Source: Acidimicrobiaceae bacterium
GTDB taxonomy: Bacteria; Actinomycetota; Acidimicrobiia; Acidimicrobiales; Palsa-688
NCBI GenBank assembly: GCA_003156595.1
Contig: PMHH01000128.1
Coordinates: 1-32,626, forward strand
Direction of reading: 5' to 3'
Length of the DNA: 32,626 nt
Position numbers and translations under genes: made by a program
Notes under the pieces: generated by a model
Told to the model about the DNA's origin: nothing
Seen by the model: only the letters and a program-made list of their open reading frames with translations
Database searches by the model: none
Part shown: one piece after another, positions 1 to 7,731 of the stretch
Position numbering within the stretch: position 1 is the stretch's first letter
Layout: the number at the start of each line of letters is the position of its first letter

Positions 1-527
1 TGGGCGTCGCGCAACAGGCTGGCGGGGGTCAGGTTGGCGTGCAGCACGCCGGCCCGGTGCAGGCCGGCCAGGCCGGCGGAGGCCTGACGGGCGATGTCGA
101 CCACGTCGCTGACCGTCAGCGCCCCGTAGGCCAGCCGGTCGGCCACCGAACCGCCCTCATACCACGGCGCGGCCAGCCAGGAGGAGCCGTGGCCCGATAG
201 TCCGCCGCTCGTCACGCGGCCCGATAGTCCGCCGCTCGTCACGCCGGCAGCGACGACGGGCGCCACGTGGGCCAGCGCCGGGAGACGCTGCAGGACCGCG
301 GCGTCCTCGGTGAAGCGACGCCGGGCTCGATCCGAGGGCAGCGGCCGGCCGACCTTGAGGGCTACCAGTCGTCCGTCGGTCAGCCGCCGGGCCCGGACCG
401 AATAGCCCCTTGGCCCGAAACCGATGACCTCGCCGTCGGCGAACTCGGGTGCCCCGAGAACGGTGGCCGGATCGACCTGGTCCCCGACCTTCAACTCCAT
501 CTCCGCCAGCCAGTCCGGGGCGCTCAT
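1..527 (-). CDS. Ser/Thr protein kinase-like protein, probable pseudokinase (partial, 3' end outside window)
   Basis: The frame is open from the ATG at 527 to the window edge, about 175 residues. It looks like the first half of a eukaryotic-type protein kinase fold. A VALKV strand supplies the usual ATP-binding lysine, a hinge-like stretch WLAAPWYEGGSVADRL follows, and the catalytic-loop region reads GVLHANLTPASLL. In active kinases this loop is HRDLKPxNIL. Here the catalytic Asp is Asn, the following Lys is Thr and the metal-binding Asn is Ser, so phosphotransfer is doubtful. The start overlaps the stop of the upstream FHA gene (ATGA), which fixes the start and implies translational coupling. 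A 27-bp in-frame tandem duplication encodes two copies of VTSGGLSG before the hinge. The DFG region and any transmembrane segment lie outside the window, so the pseudokinase call is inference. Confidence 0.72.
   Translation of the reverse strand, partial: MSAPDWLAEMELKVGDQVDPATVLGAPEFADGEVIGFGPRGYSVRARRLTDGRLVALKVGRPLPSDRARRRFTEDAAVLQRLPALAHVAPVVAAGVTSGGLSGRVTSGGLSGHGSSWLAAPWYEGGSVADRLAYGALTVSDVVDIARQASAGLAGLHRAGVLHANLTPASLLRDA
190..243. repeat. 27-bp tandem duplication, two copies, in frame
   Basis: Units 190-216 and 217-243 are identical except at their first base. Each unit encodes nine residues of the kinase-like gene (VTSGGLSG plus R or H), so the reading frame is preserved. It looks like a recent slippage or duplication event in a surface loop. 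Confidence 0.9.
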
Positions 528-1225
528 GCGTGGCCGAGTAGGGCCAAATCGTCACGGGTCAGCACCCGCGTCGTCAGGGCCCACTCGGCGAGGTGTGACA
601 GGGCGGTCTCACCCACCAGGTTCGGAACGCCGGCGTTGGTCAGCCGGACGCGGAGGTATTCGATGCGTTTCACTAGAGTGGTCCGGGGCCACCCCAGGGC
701 CGAGGCGGCATCGGCGTAGCTCCTCGGGTGGGGGTCATAACGAGGGAACGCCTCCAGGTAGCCGGCGAACAGCGCCACCAGGGCCAGCCGGTCCAGTTCG
801 GTGATGATGACCTCGTCGGCGGTGGCAGTGGCCAACACGCCGTCCTCGCCGGGTTGAGGCGGGTCGATCGAAAGATGGCGGTCAGCTCGGATGTCGAGGG
901 CGTGGCGACGGGACGAACCCTCTACGACCACCGTCACCGGTCCGGTGATGGCGATCCGCCGGCCCGGCGAGACCACCGTGCGCATCCCGAGATCGTCGGC
1001 GACTGTCAAGGCCCGCACTCCACTCCGGTTCCATACCCACCACGTCCCGGCCTCGTGCTCGACGGAGCCGGCCAGGCGCGAAATGCCGCGGTCGGCCGGG
1101 TCGAGACAGATGGTGCACGAGTCGGCCCGACCGAAGGTGAGGACCTCGGAGACCGATAGGGGATGTCGTCGACCGCCGTGCACGACCACCGCCCCGTCTG
1201 GCGTGCCCGACTCCTGCTCAGGCAT
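524..1225 (-). CDS. FHA-domain protein with C-terminal helix-turn-helix-like region
   Basis: This 233-residue cytoplasmic protein starts at the ATG at 1225 (MPEQESG). Residues about 15-95 resemble a forkhead-associated domain, the phosphothreonine-binding fold. There is a GR motif (LTFGRADSC), an ISR segment with a following His, and an NRSG turn. Residues about 135-225 are helical and include SYADAASALGWPRTTLVKRIEYL, which looks like a helix-turn-helix. A phosphopeptide-reading DNA-binding or adaptor protein is therefore possible. The gene lies 64 bp downstream of the large PASTA-type membrane protein, and its stop overlaps the start of the kinase-like gene, so the three are probably one operon. 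The open frame continues upstream of 1225, but that part overlaps the previous gene and looks non-coding. The FHA call is fairly secure; the DNA-binding role is inference. Confidence 0.75.
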   Translation of the reverse strand: MPEQESGTPDGAVVVHGGRRHPLSVSEVLTFGRADSCTICLDPADRGISRLAGSVEHEAGTWWVWNRSGVRALTVADDLGMRTVVSPGRRIAITGPVTVVVEGSSRRHALDIRADRHLSIDPPQPGEDGVLATATADEVIITELDRLALVALFAGYLEAFPRYDPHPRSYADAASALGWPRTTLVKRIEYLRVRLTNAGVPNLVGETALSHLAEWALTTRVLTRDDLALLGHA

Positions 1226-1289
1226 GGGGTCACGGTAGTGGATCGACGCTCGTCCGGCCCGGCCGGACGGCCGGGCGGGCGCGCTGGGA

Positions 1290-4193
1290 TCAGCCCGGGT
1301 GATCAGGCTCGTACCACGCCAGGTCGCTGCCGCTCGGAGTGCCGACAAACCACTCGTGGTCGCCCGGCACGCTGGGCGGGTTCTCGTAGATGGAGGACAC
1401 CGCTTCGGTACCGGCGGCCGCAGTAGCGAACACGCAGGCGATGGCGCCGTCCAAGGTCCACCCGGCGTGGTCCCAGCCCGGCGTGGTGGTGTAATAGAAG
1501 TGGTAGTAGCGGTCCACGCCCTGGATCGGGTTGTACTGCCAGGCGTACAGCGTCGTCCCTCCGGTCTTGGCGCAGCCGCTGACGTAGGGGTACACGTAAC
1601 CCACCTGTCCAGTTGCCGTGTAGTTGGCCGGCGTGGCGGCGCTGGTGGACAGCTGGAACACGTCATAGTTGGTGACGCCGTTCTCGTCCGTGTCGCCCTC
1701 GTACTGGTACAGCGGCACGGCGCAGTTGGGGTCGTACGAGGGGGTCACCGTGGTGTTGTAAGCAACGGTGGTGTTCGCGGCGGGCGACTGGGTCCAGATG
1801 GTGTTGCAGGCGTTGGCCGCCGTTCCCGCTTCGGTTGCTTGGGTGGCTGCGGCCCAGGTGATGCCGGCTGTCGCCGGACAGCCGCCCGGCGCCGCCCCCA
1901 GGCAACTCGGCACCGTGACCGTGGCCGGCGGCGCGCTGGAGTAATAGTCGGCGTCCACGTCGGCGCCGGCGGACACCGAGGTTCCTTGCTGAGGATCGGT
2001 TCCATACACGACGTTGGTTGCCGCGCCGGGAGGGCCTTCGCCCTGATCGGACGGGTTGCAGTTGAGACCCAGGGGATCGACGCGCTGGCAGTAGGCGTCC
2101 GGGCTCTCACCGGACAGTGGGGCCGGTACGGGCAGGGAGCTGTAGTAGGGAATGGTGACCTTGGCCCCCGACGCCGCCGCTTTGCCGGCGGCAGGCCTCT
2201 GGTCGAAGACCACCCCGGCCTGGGTGCCGGCCGGAGCCTCGCCCTCGTCCTGGGCCGAGCAGGCGAAGGGCACGGTGCCGTCCTCCAGCGTGGCGCAGGC
2301 GGTGGTGACGTCCATGCCGTCGACGTTCGGGACGGTGCCGCTCTGGGTGGAGTAGTACTCGGCGTCGACGCTGGTGCCGGCGGCCACCCGGGTTTGCGCC
2401 GGCGGGCTCGTCTGGTAGACGACGTCAATGGCCGCGCCCGGAGGGCCCCGACCCTCATTCGAGGGGTTGCAGCTGAGGCCGAGGGGGTCGACGCGTTCAC
2501 AATAGGACTCGGGGTCCTCGCCGGACTGCGGGGCGGGTACGGCCAGGGAGCTGTAGTAGGTGATGGTCACGGTGGCGCCGGAGGTCACGGTGGAACCGGA
2601 AGCCGGGTTCTGCTTGTACACCACCCCGGCCGGAGTGTTGGCCGGCGCCTCGCCCTGGTCCTGGCGGGTGCAGGTCAGGGGCGGGGAGTTGGCCTGCAGG
2701 GTGGCACAGGCGGTGGCCGGATCCAGACCCGTCACCTGCGGCGCGGCCCCGCTGGCAATAGTGGTGGTCGGGCTGGCCGACGCCGGCGGCGCTCCGGTCT
2801 TCACTGGCGTCGGCGTCGTCCCCGTCGTCCCTGCTGGCGGGGGGCCGGATGGCGCCGGAGTGGTGGTCGAGGTGGGCCGGCTCGGCGGGGTCGGGCTGGG
2901 CGACGGCCGCGGGGGCGTTGGGTGGGTTGGGCGCGATGGGCGGGGTGGCTGGGGGTGCGGGGGAGGGGTGCTGGGGTTGACCACCTCGTTGCCCGAGCCC
3001 TTGTCGATCTTCTCGGTGGTTCCATTCGGGCTGACCACGACCGCGTCCTGCGACGTCGGATTGTCGATCCACACCTGACCGTCGCGGACGACTATCTCGA
3101 TGTCGTCGGCACCAGGTGCGCCCGTCGGTACCGCGATCGTCCCCACCTGAGCCAGGTCGGAAGTGGCGAAGACCAGCACCTCGCCGGCGGTGTCGTCGGG
3201 CACGTACACCCGGTCGCCGTTGACCTGCGGCGCTCCGTACTGATCGCCACTCGACAGGCCTGCCGTCTGGGTCTGGGCGGAAGAGAGGTTGACGGATACC
3301 AGGTTGTCGCCCCGCACCAGCCACAGTTGCCCCGCAGGCAGATTGGGCTCCACCTCTACCGGACTGCCCGACTGCCCCGGCAGGGCGATCGTCGTCGTCG
3401 GCGGTCCGGCGGACGGCGTCGGGTTGAGGGGGTAGATCTCACCAGTGGTGACGTCGACTGCGGCGGGCTGGCTGCCCACCACGGTGACATCGAGCGAGGC
3501 GTTCGGCGGGGCCACCCGAACGGTGTGGGCGCGACCGTTGGTGACGCTGGTTACGGCGCCGTCGGTCTGTCCTACATAGGCGGTGCCATCAGGGGCGAGG
3601 GTCTGGCTGGCGATCGGTCCCGGGATCTTGATGGGGGCTCCGGGCGCGAGTGTTTGCGGGTCCACCGGCGTGATCGTGCGGGCGCTGCTGTTGACCACGA
3701 AGGCGCCGGCCGAGTTGGCCAGGACCGCGGTACCCGCCGGCCCCGGCTGTGGCGTCATGGTGTCCAGATCCACCATGTAGACGCGGTGGGTCACCGGGTC
3801 CGCGGTGTACACCTGCCCCGCGGCGTCCTGCACCACCTCCAACGGATCCAGCGGCGACGAGGCCAGCGCCACCGGATGATCCGATACCACGGCCTCGAAG
3901 CGTCCGGATGGCCCGTTGACATACACGACCGTGTCGCCTTTGCGCAGCCAGGCGCTGTCGTCATTGGTCAACGCCCGGGTGGCGGTGTAGCCCGTTCCGA
4001 AGGCGACGGCGAGCACTCCCGCCACCAGGCAGCCAGCGACGCCGGCCCGGCCCCAGCCGCGGCCCCAGCCGGGGCCCAGGTGACGACCCAGCTGCCGGCC
4101 TGGGTGGCGGCCTGGGTGCCGGCCCAGGTGGCGGCTGAGGAAACGGCCGAGGTGAGCGAAGGGGCCCCTGCGCTCGCCATCAATCCCACCCAT
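1290..4193 (-). CDS. Large membrane-anchored protein: beta-propeller, Pro-rich linker, PASTA-like repeats, C-terminal cap
   Basis: This 967-residue protein starts at the ATG at 4193. A short basic, His/Gly/Arg-repetitive N-terminus (HLGR/HPGR units) precedes one transmembrane helix at about residues 50-72, so the rest is predicted outside the cell. Residues about 85-400 have repeated strands typical of YncE/NHL-like beta-propellers (for example VYTADPVTHRVYMVDLD). Residues about 405-470 are a Pro/Thr/Ser linker. Residues about 486-760 hold four PASTA-like units with paired cysteines, in an A-B-A-B arrangement. The last about 175 residues are rich in Tyr and Trp and loosely recall DUF5648-type lectin-like modules (weak). 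The layout resembles the ectodomain of a PknB-type receptor kinase, but no kinase domain is present in this chain. The FHA and kinase-like genes follow downstream. Function is unknown; muropeptide or glycan sensing is inference. Confidence 0.78.
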   Translation of the reverse strand: MGGIDGERRGPFAHLGRFLSRHLGRHPGRHPGRQLGRHLGPGWGRGWGRAGVAGCLVAGVLAVAFGTGYTATRALTNDDSAWLRKGDTVVYVNGPSGRFEAVVSDHPVALASSPLDPLEVVQDAAGQVYTADPVTHRVYMVDLDTMTPQPGPAGTAVLANSAGAFVVNSSARTITPVDPQTLAPGAPIKIPGPIASQTLAPDGTAYVGQTDGAVTSVTNGRAHTVRVAPPNASLDVTVVGSQPAAVDVTTGEIYPLNPTPSAGPPTTTIALPGQSGSPVEVEPNLPAGQLWLVRGDNLVSVNLSSAQTQTAGLSSGDQYGAPQVNGDRVYVPDDTAGEVLVFATSDLAQVGTIAVPTGAPGADDIEIVVRDGQVWIDNPTSQDAVVVSPNGTTEKIDKGSGNEVVNPSTPPPHPQPPRPSRPTHPTPPRPSPSPTPPSRPTSTTTPAPSGPPPAGTTGTTPTPVKTGAPPASASPTTTIASGAAPQVTGLDPATACATLQANSPPLTCTRQDQGEAPANTPAGVVYKQNPASGSTVTSGATVTITYYSSLAVPAPQSGEDPESYCERVDPLGLSCNPSNEGRGPPGAAIDVVYQTSPPAQTRVAAGTSVDAEYYSTQSGTVPNVDGMDVTTACATLEDGTVPFACSAQDEGEAPAGTQAGVVFDQRPAAGKAAASGAKVTIPYYSSLPVPAPLSGESPDAYCQRVDPLGLNCNPSDQGEGPPGAATNVVYGTDPQQGTSVSAGADVDADYYSSAPPATVTVPSCLGAAPGGCPATAGITWAAATQATEAGTAANACNTIWTQSPAANTTVAYNTTVTPSYDPNCAVPLYQYEGDTDENGVTNYDVFQLSTSAATPANYTATGQVGYVYPYVSGCAKTGGTTLYAWQYNPIQGVDRYYHFYYTTTPGWDHAGWTLDGAIACVFATAAAGTEAVSSIYENPPSVPGDHEWFVGTPSGSDLAWYEPDHPG

Positions 4194-4674
4194 GACGTTG
4201 AGGATACCCAGGGAGTTCCCGACCTAGCAGTAGGGACCCCTCCCCAAAACCGCTGACTGGATCCGCCCGGCCACCCCTGGTGACTGTGCCCGCTGGTCGA
4301 CCGAGCCGGTAGCACCGAAATGGACAGACCTCCGTGGCAGTCCGGCCTCTCGGACGGACGTCTGTCCGTCCTGATGTCGTTTTCGGCATCGCGGCGGACA
4401 GACCTTCGAGGTTGGGCGGGCGGTGACCTCGAGGTCTGTCCGTTTCGAACATCGGGGCACCGACCGTACCGTTGTACCGACCGTACGGCACCATCCGCGG
4501 CGCCGGCACACCCTGACGACCCCGGCGGACGTCACGGGGTGTACCGTCGAGGGTGACACGGACTGCGTACCCGGACCGTGTTGGACTCTGCCGTTAGCGC
4601 CGGCACCCTCCCGGGAGCGCCGCTCCGGACCCCGGTTGCGCACAGCGAAATGTGTGACGACCAGGGAGAAAACC
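4194..4674. promoter_or_regulatory. Non-coding divergent intergenic region, rich in inverted repeats
   Basis: About 480 bp separate the divergent PASTA-protein and CsbD genes. Frames crossing this stretch show no recognisable protein. It contains several copies of a GGACAGACCT-like motif in both orientations (annotated separately) and a GTACCG-rich patch at 4461-4490. It must carry promoters for both operons, but I cannot point to convincing -35/-10 pairs. A purine-rich AGGGAG just upstream of 4675 is a plausible ribosome-binding site for the CsbD gene. Confidence 0.5.
4316..4447. repeat. Cluster of inverted repeats with core GGACAGACCT
   Basis: The segment 4316-4332 (CGAAATGGACAGACCTC) is inverted at 4431-4447 with one mismatch. 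A second arm at 4395-4412 pairs with 4426-4442 (CGGACAGACCT/AGGTCTGTCCG) with one extra base. A near-palindrome GGACGGACGTCTGTCCGTCC sits at 4352-4371. The motif thus occurs in at least four places in about 130 bp. Either a multi-site operator or a structured RNA leader would fit. Confidence 0.75.
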
Positions 4675-4848
4675 ATGACATCGACCGACAAGGTCAAGAA
4701 CACCGCGCAACAGGCGAAGGGCAAAGTCAAGGAGACGGTCGGTTCCGCGACTGGCAACGACGATCTTGAGGCCGAAGGCCAGGCTGAGCAGGTGGTCGGT
4801 AACCTCAAGCAGGCTGGCGAGAAGGTCAAGGACGCGTTCAAGACATGA
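4675..4848 (+). CDS. CsbD-family stress protein
   Basis: This 57-residue soluble, Lys/Glu/Gln-rich protein has the family pattern: STDKVKNTAQQAKGKVKETVG at the start, the GNDDLEAEG middle, and the closing GNLKQAGEKVKDAF. CsbD-like proteins are general-stress proteins whose biochemical role is unclear. The ATG at 4675 follows a purine-rich site (AGGGAG). Its stop overlaps the start of the next gene (ATGA), so it heads a three-gene coupled operon. The length is typical for the family. Confidence 0.93.
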   Translation: MTSTDKVKNTAQQAKGKVKETVGSATGNDDLEAEGQAEQVVGNLKQAGEKVKDAFKT

Positions 4849-5351
4849 GTGCGACCGTTGGCGCCACGGAAATCATTCGAAACGCCGATGGCACCCTCGT
4901 CGTGGCCGTGCCGCCGGAACGGCACCACGAAACCGAAGACGATGCGGACACCGCTCGAGCCGGCACTGATGGCGAGACGACGCCAACGGATGCGGGGCCC
5001 AGCACCCGCCTCCTCCATCCGGGAGAAGGCGGCTACGACGAGGCGCTGGCCGAATGGGACCTGCAGCAGAACCCGGATCGGGCCCCGGTCGTGTCGACTG
5101 TGAGCGGCCGGCAGGAAGCCATGGCCCTGGTGCACGCGGTGGCGATCTCGCACGACCATGCCGTGGCGCCAGCGGTGGAGGCGCTCCAAGATCCCGAGGC
5201 GAGTGGCGAAGCGTTGCGACACGTCCTCGTCGGCGGTGTTCACTCAGTCGAAGACTTTGCCGCTGAGGTCGCGGCGGCCGAAGGCGGCGATCCGCTTCCC
5301 GCTCACCAGACGACGAAGATCATCGGTGAGGTGCTGGCCGAGCTCGAATGA
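4845..5351 (+). CDS. Hypothetical protein in the CsbD operon
   Basis: This 168-residue protein has no family I recognise. It is soluble and acidic, with no signal peptide or membrane segment. The first about 60 residues (Thr/Asp/Glu-rich, with an ERHHETEDDADTA stretch) look disordered. Residues about 80-165 look helical (GRQEAMALVHAVAISHD, EALRHVLVGGVHSVEDFAAEVAAAE). Start and stop both overlap neighbours by four bases (ATGA), so translation is coupled to the CsbD gene before it and the lipoprotein after it. A stress-related role is inferred from context only. Confidence 0.75.
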   Translation: MSATVGATEIIRNADGTLVVAVPPERHHETEDDADTARAGTDGETTPTDAGPSTRLLHPGEGGYDEALAEWDLQQNPDRAPVVSTVSGRQEAMALVHAVAISHDHAVAPAVEALQDPEASGEALRHVLVGGVHSVEDFAAEVAAAEGGDPLPAHQTTKIIGEVLAELE

Positions 5352-6214
5352 TTATCCGCTCGCCGCACGCGGTTTACTCTCATCGACGTTTGGCCGTCGG
5401 GATGATGGCAGGACTGCTCGGCGCGGGACTACTGGCAGGGTGCGGGTCGTCTGGCAAGAACAACGCCGAGCCTCCAGCGGCGACGTCCACGACCCCGACA
5501 GCTGCGGCTCCCACCACGGTCCCGACCACGCCGACTCCCGCCACCACCCTGACCCCGCCTCCCACGACCACTCTGGTCGGCCTGGTCCTCAGCGGCTCAG
5601 GCAACACTTTCGCCGCACCTACGGCCCCGACCACCAAACCGTTCAGCGCCAACTGCCGGTCCCTGCTCGACCCCGGCTACTACGGCGAGTGCGTCACTGT
5701 AGTGGCGCCCACCGGCACCATCGCCGCCATCGTCGAACAACAACAGCAGAACTACCAGTCGGGACAGCCGATCACCACCGGACAGGAGAGGGACCTCGTC
5801 TACCGGGAGGTCGGCCACGCCTGGTCGCTTGTGTTGCGTCGGACCCCGGTAGCCACGGGTGAGTCCATCTCTGAGGTATACGAGAGCGACGTCATGCGCG
5901 ACGGCGACCCCAAGGCGGTCTTTGTCGAGCCGGCCGCCAACTCACAATATGGAAACGAGCTCGACGTGGTCGAGGGCAACGGCATCGTGACGCTCTACCG
6001 CCAGTTGCACGGGGGATTCGCCGCGGTTCCGGCCGGCGGCGGACTCGAGACCTATACCCCTGACCCCGCCGATGGCTACGACGAAGCCGCCATCGCCTAC
6101 ACGGGTGGGGCCTGGAAGATCATGAGCCTCTCTCATGTGTCAGAGAGCCAGGCTCAGTCGCTGAGCAGCCAGGCGTTCTTCGATCCTCACGAGATCGATG
6201 GCACCTCGTCCTAG
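5348..6214 (+). CDS. Secreted lipoprotein of unknown function
   Basis: This 288-residue protein has a lipoprotein signal peptide: basic HRR, a hydrophobic stretch and lipobox LLAGC with the lipidated Cys at residue 32. A Thr/Pro/Ala-rich linker (residues about 40-80) follows, as is common in wall-spanning actinobacterial lipoproteins. The globular part begins near residue 98 with two cysteines (NCRSLLDPGYYGEC). No enzyme motif is evident. The start overlaps the upstream stop. It converges with the AarF gene; a short inverted repeat lies between them. Confidence 0.78.
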   Translation: MIIRSPHAVYSHRRLAVGMMAGLLGAGLLAGCGSSGKNNAEPPAATSTTPTAAAPTTVPTTPTPATTLTPPPTTTLVGLVLSGSGNTFAAPTAPTTKPFSANCRSLLDPGYYGECVTVVAPTGTIAAIVEQQQQNYQSGQPITTGQERDLVYREVGHAWSLVLRRTPVATGESISEVYESDVMRDGDPKAVFVEPAANSQYGNELDVVEGNGIVTLYRQLHGGFAAVPAGGGLETYTPDPADGYDEAAIAYTGGAWKIMSLSHVSESQAQSLSSQAFFDPHEIDGTSS

Positions 6215-6216
6215 TG

Positions 6217-6238
6217 CCCGACGCAGGCGCTAGTCGGG
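6217..6238. terminator. Possible bidirectional terminator hairpin
   Basis: CCCGAC (6217-6222) and GTCGGG (6233-6238) form a 6-bp stem with a 10-base loop at the junction of two convergent genes. There is no T-tract, so this rests on position and symmetry only. Confidence 0.3.
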
Positions 6239-7684
6239 GAAGACCATCCCGATCTCGGCGGCCTTCTTGGCGGCCTCTTCGGGAAAGATGTTCTTGACCA
6301 GGAACACGTCGGTGGCGATCTGCCAGTCGGGGGCGAGGCCCTTGGTGTAGCGCTCCATGTAGAGCATCTGCTTGGAGAAGAGGACCAGCTCCTTGGGCGC
6401 CGTCATTCCGTACTGCTTCATCATGTCGAGTGAGGACATGATGAAGTCCGCCAGGCTCATACTGCTCGTGGTGCCGAGCATGGGCGCCACCACCATCTGG
6501 ATCCGCATCCCGACTTCCTCGTCGGTGCCGGTGTCCTCGGTGATGATCCCCAGGTTCTTGTAGGCCCGGGCGATGCGGGCGAAGTTCTGGTCAAACATAA
6601 AGGTAAAGAACAGGTCCTTAACGAGCTGCTTGTACTCGTCCGGGATCTCACCCATTATGCCGAAGTCGAGGTAGCTGGCCCGACCGTCGTCGAGGACCCA
6701 GAGGTTGCCGGCGTGCATGTCGCCGTGGAAGGGGCCGTGGATCACCACTGCCTCCAGCCAGGTCTTGGCCCCCCGGCGCAGGATCAACTCGCCGTCGACG
6801 CCCTGCTCCCGGATGGCGTCGAACTCGTCCATCGGGATGCCGGTCATCCGCTCCATGCAGATCATGTGAGGGCCGCAGTAATCCCAATAGATCTCTGGTG
6901 CGGTCACCCAATGATTGTCACCAAAGGCCCCTATTTTTTCCCGAAAACGATGTTGCCGCCACGCTTCGAGCGCCGGGTTGAGCTCGTTGAAGGTCACGGC
7001 GTGCAGGTCCTCGACCAACGCCACCGCGTTGGCGTTGCGGGCGAACACGAAGTACCGCTCGGCCGTCTTGGCCAGGCGGTGCATGATCCGCAGGTCGGTC
7101 GTCATGCGCTTGCGGATGTTGGGCCGCTGCAGCTTGATGACCGCCTCCCGGCCGTCGGGGAGGACGCAGGCGTGGACCTGCCCGATCGAGGCGGCCGAGA
7201 GCGGGGCGTCGTCGAAATGCTTGAAGATGGCCGTTGGCTGGCGCCCGAGGTCCTTGCGGATCATCTCCCTGGCGGCGCGGCCGTCGAACGGCGGCACCTC
7301 GTCGAGGCAGCGCTGCGTGGCCGCCGCCAACGGTTCGGGGAACAGGCCGGGAGACGAGGCGATGATCTGCCCCAACTTGACGTAGGTCGGGCCCAACCGC
7401 TCGAAGGCGTCCACCGCGCCGTTGGATGCCGCGGAAAAAAGGTTCCGGCGACGCGGCCGCACGGCCCACGCCGCCAGCCGACGCAGGATGCACGTCGACA
7501 GCAAGACGTAAACGATGACCATCCGCATCAACTCCCTCACGCCGAAGGTGTCGATGGGAGGCGTGACCACCTCCAGGTCCCGGGGTCTCGGGCCGTTGGC
7601 GTACGGCCCGCGAAAGTGGCTGCGGATCCCCGCGGTCCCGAAGTCGCTCTCGGGTCGTCGGGGCGTCAACTCGGCGGCGCTCAC
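6230..7684 (-). CDS. aarF: AarF/UbiB (ABC1) family atypical kinase
   Basis: This 484-residue member of the ABC1/ADCK family has intact hallmark motifs. These are KxGQ (TYVKLGQ, residue about 100), the Ala-rich loop and SIGQVH (about 165), the IKLQRP lysine (about 180), a catalytic HGDMHAGN (about 322) and the metal-binding LDFG (about 340). In other bacteria and mitochondria UbiB/COQ8 proteins support isoprenoid-quinone biosynthesis, probably as ATPases; actinobacterial paralogues are less well understood. The start is taken as GTG at 7684, in frame with MSAAELTPRR and clear of the upstream gene. Upstream in-frame codons overlap that gene. It lies 47 bp after a degenerate relative, so the two are probably co-transcribed. 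The substrate is unknown. Confidence 0.85.
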   Translation of the reverse strand: MSAAELTPRRPESDFGTAGIRSHFRGPYANGPRPRDLEVVTPPIDTFGVRELMRMVIVYVLLSTCILRRLAAWAVRPRRRNLFSAASNGAVDAFERLGPTYVKLGQIIASSPGLFPEPLAAATQRCLDEVPPFDGRAAREMIRKDLGRQPTAIFKHFDDAPLSAASIGQVHACVLPDGREAVIKLQRPNIRKRMTTDLRIMHRLAKTAERYFVFARNANAVALVEDLHAVTFNELNPALEAWRQHRFREKIGAFGDNHWVTAPEIYWDYCGPHMICMERMTGIPMDEFDAIREQGVDGELILRRGAKTWLEAVVIHGPFHGDMHAGNLWVLDDGRASYLDFGIMGEIPDEYKQLVKDLFFTFMFDQNFARIARAYKNLGIITEDTGTDEEVGMRIQMVVAPMLGTTSSMSLADFIMSSLDMMKQYGMTAPKELVLFSKQMLYMERYTKGLAPDWQIATDVFLVKNIFPEEAAKKAAEIGMVFPD

Positions 7685-7731
7685 GGCCCCATGTTCACGC
7701 CTCGGCCGCGATTCCGCCAGCCCAGGTCCAC

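Noticed and set aside
1299-4256. A 985-codon open frame on the plus strand opposite the PASTA protein
   Set aside because: It is the antisense shadow of a GC-rich gene. The protein is Arg/Gly/Val-rich with no domain, while the minus strand encodes recognisable modules.
4224-5243. A minus-strand frame across the CsbD operon and the intergenic region
   Set aside because: It is antisense to the well-recognised CsbD gene and contains no domain.
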